Shown: one piece after another, positions 5,180 to 7,196 of the stretch
How positions within the stretch are numbered: position 1 is the first letter of the stretch
How the letters are laid out: each line of letters opens with the position of its first letter
Assembly: GCF_000717595.1 (NCBI RefSeq)
Contig: NZ_JNZO01000067.1
Coordinates: 1 to 7,196 of the forward strand
Length of the DNA stretch: 7,196 nt
Direction of reading: 5' to 3'
DNA from: Streptomyces flavochromogenes
Lineage (GTDB): Bacteria; Actinomycetota; Actinomycetes; Streptomycetales; Streptomycetaceae
Position numbers and translations under genes: made by a program
The notes under the pieces: model-generated
The model's input: only the letters and a program-made list of their open reading frames with translations
Databases searched by the model: none
Told to the model about the DNA's origin: nothing

Positions 5180-6130
5180 TCAGCCCGCCAGCCGGCTGCC
5201 GAGGCCGGCTCCGGCCACCGCCAGTTCCCGGGACGGGGAGGTGAGAGTGCACTGGAAGACGGAGTTGCCGTCCTGCCGGCCGTCGACCCGGACGGTGGTC
5301 GTCGACGGGTCGGCGCCGGGCACGATCTCCGTCTCGATCCAGCAGGGGCTGTCGAGTTCGGCGTAGCGGGAGAAGGAGACGTCCATCACGGCGGGCAGGA
5401 ACGCCTCGCTGCCGACCGTCGCCGTCGCGGCCTGCCGGGCCGCTTCGAGGAGCACCATGCCGGGCACGTGGTCGTTCGGGCGCCGGAAGAGCGTGGTGTG
5501 GGCGGTGTTGATCCGCAGCTGCCACTGGTCGGGGCGGTTGCCCGGGCCGAGGACGACGTCCTTCGCGTCCTCGCGGCCCACGAGGTGCGGGGCGACTTCG
5601 GGGATCAGCGGGACGGGACGGCCGAGCGCGGCCATCCGCTCGCCCCGGATCCTGCGGTACGCGAGGGCGGAGGTGCAGCGCGCCTGGGCCGTGCCGGTGC
5701 CGAGGAACCGGCCGTCGCGGGTGAGCACCAGGGTGGTGCGCAGGTCGCGGAGGCGGCCGCCGCGGCTGCTGAGGTCGGAGCAGATGACGTCGACGGTCAC
5801 GTCCGAGGAGAGCCCGTCGACGGAGAGCGCCTCGGGATCGACCCGGTAGGAGAGGCCCCACATGACGAACTGGTCGTCCACGGGTACCCCGAACTCGGCG
5901 TGAGCGATCAGCATGGTGGTCTGGCGTATCGTCTCGGCCACCAACACGGGGTCGTGACGGTCCCCTGCCACCGGAGAGAAGAAGGGATGTGAGGCAGGCC
6001 AGCGGGCAGAGACGGAGAACCGATTCTCCCGCAATTGAGTCCACCCCGTGGGGATGATGTCCGCGGGATCCGCTCGGTGAACGAACTCCCCGGGGACGTG
6101 TGCAGCCGTTCCTCGTCCGTTCTGATCCAT
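5180..6130 (-). CDS. AfsA/ScbA-family gamma-butyrolactone biosynthesis protein
   Basis: The product is 316 residues, close to the usual length for AfsA proteins (about 300). Seen: two AfsA hot-dog repeats, at about 16-155 and 185-310, each with a similar core. The first has H59-D-P-V-L-V-A-E66-x2-R-Q. The second has D220-H-V-P-G-M-V-L-L-E229-x2-R-Q. E66 and E229 sit in matching positions of the two repeats. By family knowledge AfsA joins a beta-ketoacyl chain from acyl carrier protein to dihydroxyacetone phosphate, the key step toward A-factor or SCB-type signals. ATG 6130 is preferred because AAGGGGG ends 4 nt upstream; an in-frame TTG at 6145 would add five residues but lacks an RBS. The promoter (6180-6209) is overlapped by ARE 3, so repression by the divergent receptor is expected. 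The SDR gene follows after 14 nt. No TTA codon is present. Confidence 0.92.
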   Translation of the reverse strand: MDQNGRGTAAHVPGEFVHRADPADIIPTGWTQLRENRFSVSARWPASHPFFSPVAGDRHDPVLVAETIRQTTMLIAHAEFGVPVDDQFVMWGLSYRVDPEALSVDGLSSDVTVDVICSDLSSRGGRLRDLRTTLVLTRDGRFLGTGTAQARCTSALAYRRIRGERMAALGRPVPLIPEVAPHLVGREDAKDVVLGPGNRPDQWQLRINTAHTTLFRRPNDHVPGMVLLEAARQAATATVGSEAFLPAVMDVSFSRYAELDSPCWIETEIVPGADPSTTTVRVDGRQDGNSVFQCTLTSPSRELAVAGAGLGSRLAG

Positions 6131-6179
6131 GGATCCCCCTTGCAACCCCGCGCCCCTGGGCGGTGAGTCCGCCCGAATT

Positions 6180-6209
6180 AGAATACGTACAGCGCGGTTT
6201 TCTTTTCAA
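6180..6209 (-). promoter_or_regulatory. Promoter of the afsA-like gene
   Basis: Read on the minus strand, TTGAAA (6204-6209) and TATTCT (6180-6185) are separated by exactly 18 bp. This is a good principal-sigma-type promoter. Transcription would start near 6173 and leave a leader of about 40 nt before the ATG at 6130. ARE 3 covers the -10 box and nearly all of the spacer. Confidence 0.65.
6181..6202. promoter_or_regulatory. ARE-like operator 3 in the afsA/receptor divergent region
   Basis: The left half GAATACGTACA matches 6 of 11 positions of the inverted ArpA half-site, and the right half GCGCGGTTTTC matches 7 of 11. The outer dyad is better than these scores suggest: GAATAC (6181-6186) pairs with GTTTTC (6197-6202) at five of six positions. 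It covers the -10 and spacer of the afsA promoter. The plus-strand hexamer TAGAAT (6179-6184) could be a -10 for the receptor gene but has no visible -35. Binding by the receptor here would repress afsA and possibly the receptor gene. Confidence 0.55.
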
Positions 6210-6258
6210 TGCTTCACGTCACACGTTGAGCACAGACAGCGAGACAGCAGGAGGCGCC

Positions 6259-6939
6259 TTGGCGCAGCAAGCGCGTGCAATCCGAACCCGACGGGTGATC
6301 CTCGAGTCGGCCGCCACCGTCTTCGCGGAGCGCGGCTACGAGCGGACGACCATCGGCGAGATCCTGGTGCGCGCCGGGGTGACCAAGGGAGCTCTGTATT
6401 TCCACTTTGCTTCCAAGGAAGATCTCGCCCTCGGCGTCCTCGACGCCCAGATGCTCGACATGCCCCTGGCGCCGCAGGAGGTCAAGCTCCAGGAGCTCGC
6501 GGACCAGGCCTTCCTGCTGACCCACCGGCTGCAGCGCGACGCACTGGTGCGGGCGAGTGTCGCCCTGGCGCTGGACAGCGGTGCCACCGGGGTGGACCGT
6601 GCCGCTCCCTTCCGGGCGTGGATCGACCAGGTGTCGGAGATCCTGATGGTCGCGAAGGCGCGGGGGGAGCTGCTCGTCCATGTGGACGTGACGGACACCG
6701 CCGAGCTGTTCTCGGGCGCCTTCTCGGGAATCCAGGCGATGTCCCAGATTCTGTGCGATCGCAACGACCTGGCCCATCGGGTCTCGGTCCTGCTCCAGCA
6801 TTTCCTGCCGAGCATCTGCACCCCGGCGCTGCTTCCCCGTCTCGACATGACCGAGGGCCGCGCCAGGCAGCTCGGCGCCGAGTACGACGCGAGCCGGCTC
6901 CGGAGGGACGAAGTCCATCTCGCGGACACTGCCGGTTAA
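6259..6939 (+). CDS. ScbR/ArpA-family gamma-butyrolactone receptor, TetR-type repressor
   Basis: The product is 226 residues. Seen: the N-terminal helix-turn-helix (about 10-56) has G40-V-T-K-G-A-L-Y-F-H-F50, characteristic of GBL receptors. The ligand domain has P117-F-R-A-W121, and W121 corresponds to the conserved ligand-pocket tryptophan of ArpA/CprB-type receptors. By family knowledge the free dimer represses ARE-containing promoters and releases DNA when it binds a GBL. The start is inferred to be TTG 6259: AGGAGG (6249-6254) lies 4 nt upstream, and the protein then begins M-A-Q-Q-A-R-A-I-R-T-R, closely like remembered ScbR N-termini. The frame stays open upstream to 6100 but has no RBS-backed start there. 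The gene is divergent from the afsA-like gene with 128 bp between starts, the classic scbA-scbR layout. A strong terminator follows the TAA stop. Confidence 0.92.
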   Translation: MAQQARAIRTRRVILESAATVFAERGYERTTIGEILVRAGVTKGALYFHFASKEDLALGVLDAQMLDMPLAPQEVKLQELADQAFLLTHRLQRDALVRASVALALDSGATGVDRAAPFRAWIDQVSEILMVAKARGELLVHVDVTDTAELFSGAFSGIQAMSQILCDRNDLAHRVSVLLQHFLPSICTPALLPRLDMTEGRARQLGAEYDASRLRRDEVHLADTAG

Positions 6940-6961
6940 GAAAACCGACCGACCGGTCCTC
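6940..6961. promoter_or_regulatory. ARE-like site 4, just after the receptor stop codon
   Basis: The left half GAAAACCGACC matches 9 of 11 positions of the inverted ArpA half-site, and the right half GACCGGTCCTC matches 7 of 11, in correct spacing. ACCG is repeated three times in phase (6944-6947, 6948-6951, 6952-6955), so a fortuitous match is possible. It lies between the receptor stop and the terminator, an odd place for an operator. Confidence 0.35.
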
Positions 6962-6962
6962 T

Positions 6963-6996
6963 GAGCGCCCCGACGCAGATCAGCGTCGGGGCGCTC
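6963..6996 (+). terminator. Strong stem-loop terminator after the receptor gene
   Basis: GAGCGCCCCGACGC (6963-6976) and GCGTCGGGGCGCTC (6983-6996) form a perfect 14-bp stem with the 6-nt loop AGATCA. It starts 23 nt after the receptor stop codon. No T-tract follows, as is usual in Streptomyces. It should insulate the acyl-CoA dehydrogenase gene from receptor-gene transcription. Confidence 0.88.
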
Positions 6997-7004
6997 TGGC
7001 ATCA

Positions 7005-7042
7005 TGGCACTGAGTGTGTTTTGCTGAGGGTACTCAGTGCCA
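7005..7042. promoter_or_regulatory. Long inverted repeat upstream of acyl-CoA dehydrogenase, likely operator
   Basis: TGGCACTGAGT (7005-7015) and ACTCAGTGCCA (7032-7042) are perfectly complementary 11-bp arms with a 16-bp spacer. Each arm also contains a small dyad of its own: CACTGAGTG at 7008-7016 centred on 7012, and ACTCAGT at 7032-7038 centred on 7035. The two centres are 23 bp apart, roughly two helical turns. The site ends 25 bp before the ATG. It could be a double operator or an RNA stem in the leader. It is not an ARE. Confidence 0.6.
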
Positions 7043-7067
7043 AAAGCGTCTAGGGGAGCTCCACATC

Positions 7068-7196
7068 ATGGGCAAGGACTTCGACCTGTATCGGCCCTCC
7101 GAGGAGCACGACATGCTCCGGGAGTCGGTGCGTGCGCTCGCGGAGGCGAAGATCGTGCCGTTCGCCGCGGCGGTGGACGAGGAGGGCCGGTTCCCG
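7068..7196 (+). CDS. Acyl-CoA dehydrogenase, N-terminal fragment (runs off the window)
   Basis: Only the first 43 codons are visible. The N-terminal sequence (F5-D-L-Y-R-P-S-E-E-H-D-M, then L17-R-E-S-V-R-A-L, then A35-A-V-D-E-E-G-R-F-P) matches, from memory, the helical N-terminal domain of a widely conserved streptomycete acyl-CoA dehydrogenase. Such FAD enzymes form the alpha-beta double bond of acyl-CoA in beta-oxidation and branched-chain amino acid breakdown. The catalytic glutamate and FAD-contact regions lie outside the window. GGGGAG (7053-7058) is 9 nt upstream of the ATG. The inverted repeat at 7005-7042 is the likely control site. The strong terminator upstream makes it a separate transcription unit from the GBL module. 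Confidence 0.82.
   Translation, partial: MGKDFDLYRPSEEHDMLRESVRALAEAKIVPFAAAVDEEGRFP

Noticed and set aside
4242..5366. Plus-strand 374-codon frame antisense to the SDR gene
   Set aside because: It has no domain signature and lies opposite a gene with clear SDR motifs; it is treated as a GC-driven shadow.
6014..6029. Palindrome GGAGAA-N4-TTCTCC
   Set aside because: It lies inside the coding part of the afsA-like gene, is only 6 bp per arm, and is not in a promoter; a chance palindrome is the simpler reading.
5166..6209. Extension of the SDR frame through the afsA-like gene to 6209
   Set aside because: The extra sequence is Arg/Pro-rich low-complexity translation of the afsA gene in another frame; the Rossmann motif begins just after ATG 5165.
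6100..6258. Upstream extension of the receptor frame to 6100
   Set aside because: The extra 53 codons cover the divergent promoter and the start of the afsA-like gene. Similarity to remembered ScbR N-termini begins at TTG 6259, which has AGGAGG in front.
1..7196. CRISPR array, tRNA, insertion sequence or attachment-site signals
   Set aside because: No regularly spaced repeats, tRNA-like cloverleaf, transposase or integrase sequence, or long terminal repeats were seen on either strand.

Overview
The window has very high GC and third-position-GC-biased codons. It carries gamma-butyrolactone (GBL) signalling genes and streptomycete-style ribosome binding sites, so it most likely comes from a Streptomyces or close relative. 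No plasmid, phage or insertion-sequence genes, tRNA, rRNA or CRISPR array were seen. None of the called genes contains a TTA codon.

Left part (1-3196): a Tat-exported vanadium-haloperoxidase/PAP2-type enzyme lies on the minus strand (121-1671). A DoxX/YkgB-like membrane protein (2000-2503) is divergent from it across 328 bp. A stand-alone DUF2231 membrane protein (2603-3196) follows, separated by a short region rich in alternating purine-pyrimidine. The three products look like envelope or redox functions. No biosynthetic cluster is visible.

Centre and right (3197-6939): this is a compact GBL quorum-sensing module. A ScbR2-like TetR regulator, probably a pseudo-receptor (3522-4169), is convergent with a minus-strand pair: an AfsA-family GBL synthase (5180-6130) followed by an atypical SDR/epimerase-like reductase (4206-5165). 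The afsA-like gene is divergent from a ScbR/ArpA-type GBL receptor (6259-6939, TTG start). I scored sites by eye against the published ArpA half-site GG(T/C)CGGT(A/T)(T/C)G(T/G). Four ARE-like operators emerge: two upstream of the pseudo-receptor gene (3256-3277, 3428-3449), one inside the afsA promoter in the divergent region (6181-6202), and a weaker one just after the receptor stop codon (6940-6961). The inferred circuit is that the receptor represses afsA and probably itself and the pseudo-receptor gene, and that the GBL made by AfsA (with or without the SDR) relieves this.

Right edge (6940-7196): a strong 14-bp-stem terminator closes the receptor gene. An 11-bp perfect inverted repeat follows, and then the start of an acyl-CoA dehydrogenase gene that runs off the window. 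The acyl-CoA dehydrogenase looks like a housekeeping gene, so the GBL module may sit at the border between core and accessory DNA.

The most unusual points are the SDR with TxxxR where YxxxK is expected, the well-spaced ARE pair in front of the pseudo-receptor, and the pairing of a secreted haloperoxidase with a membrane protein from the clan that includes the reactive-chlorine resistance protein RclC. All family assignments rest on reading motifs and on memory of the families; no search was run.
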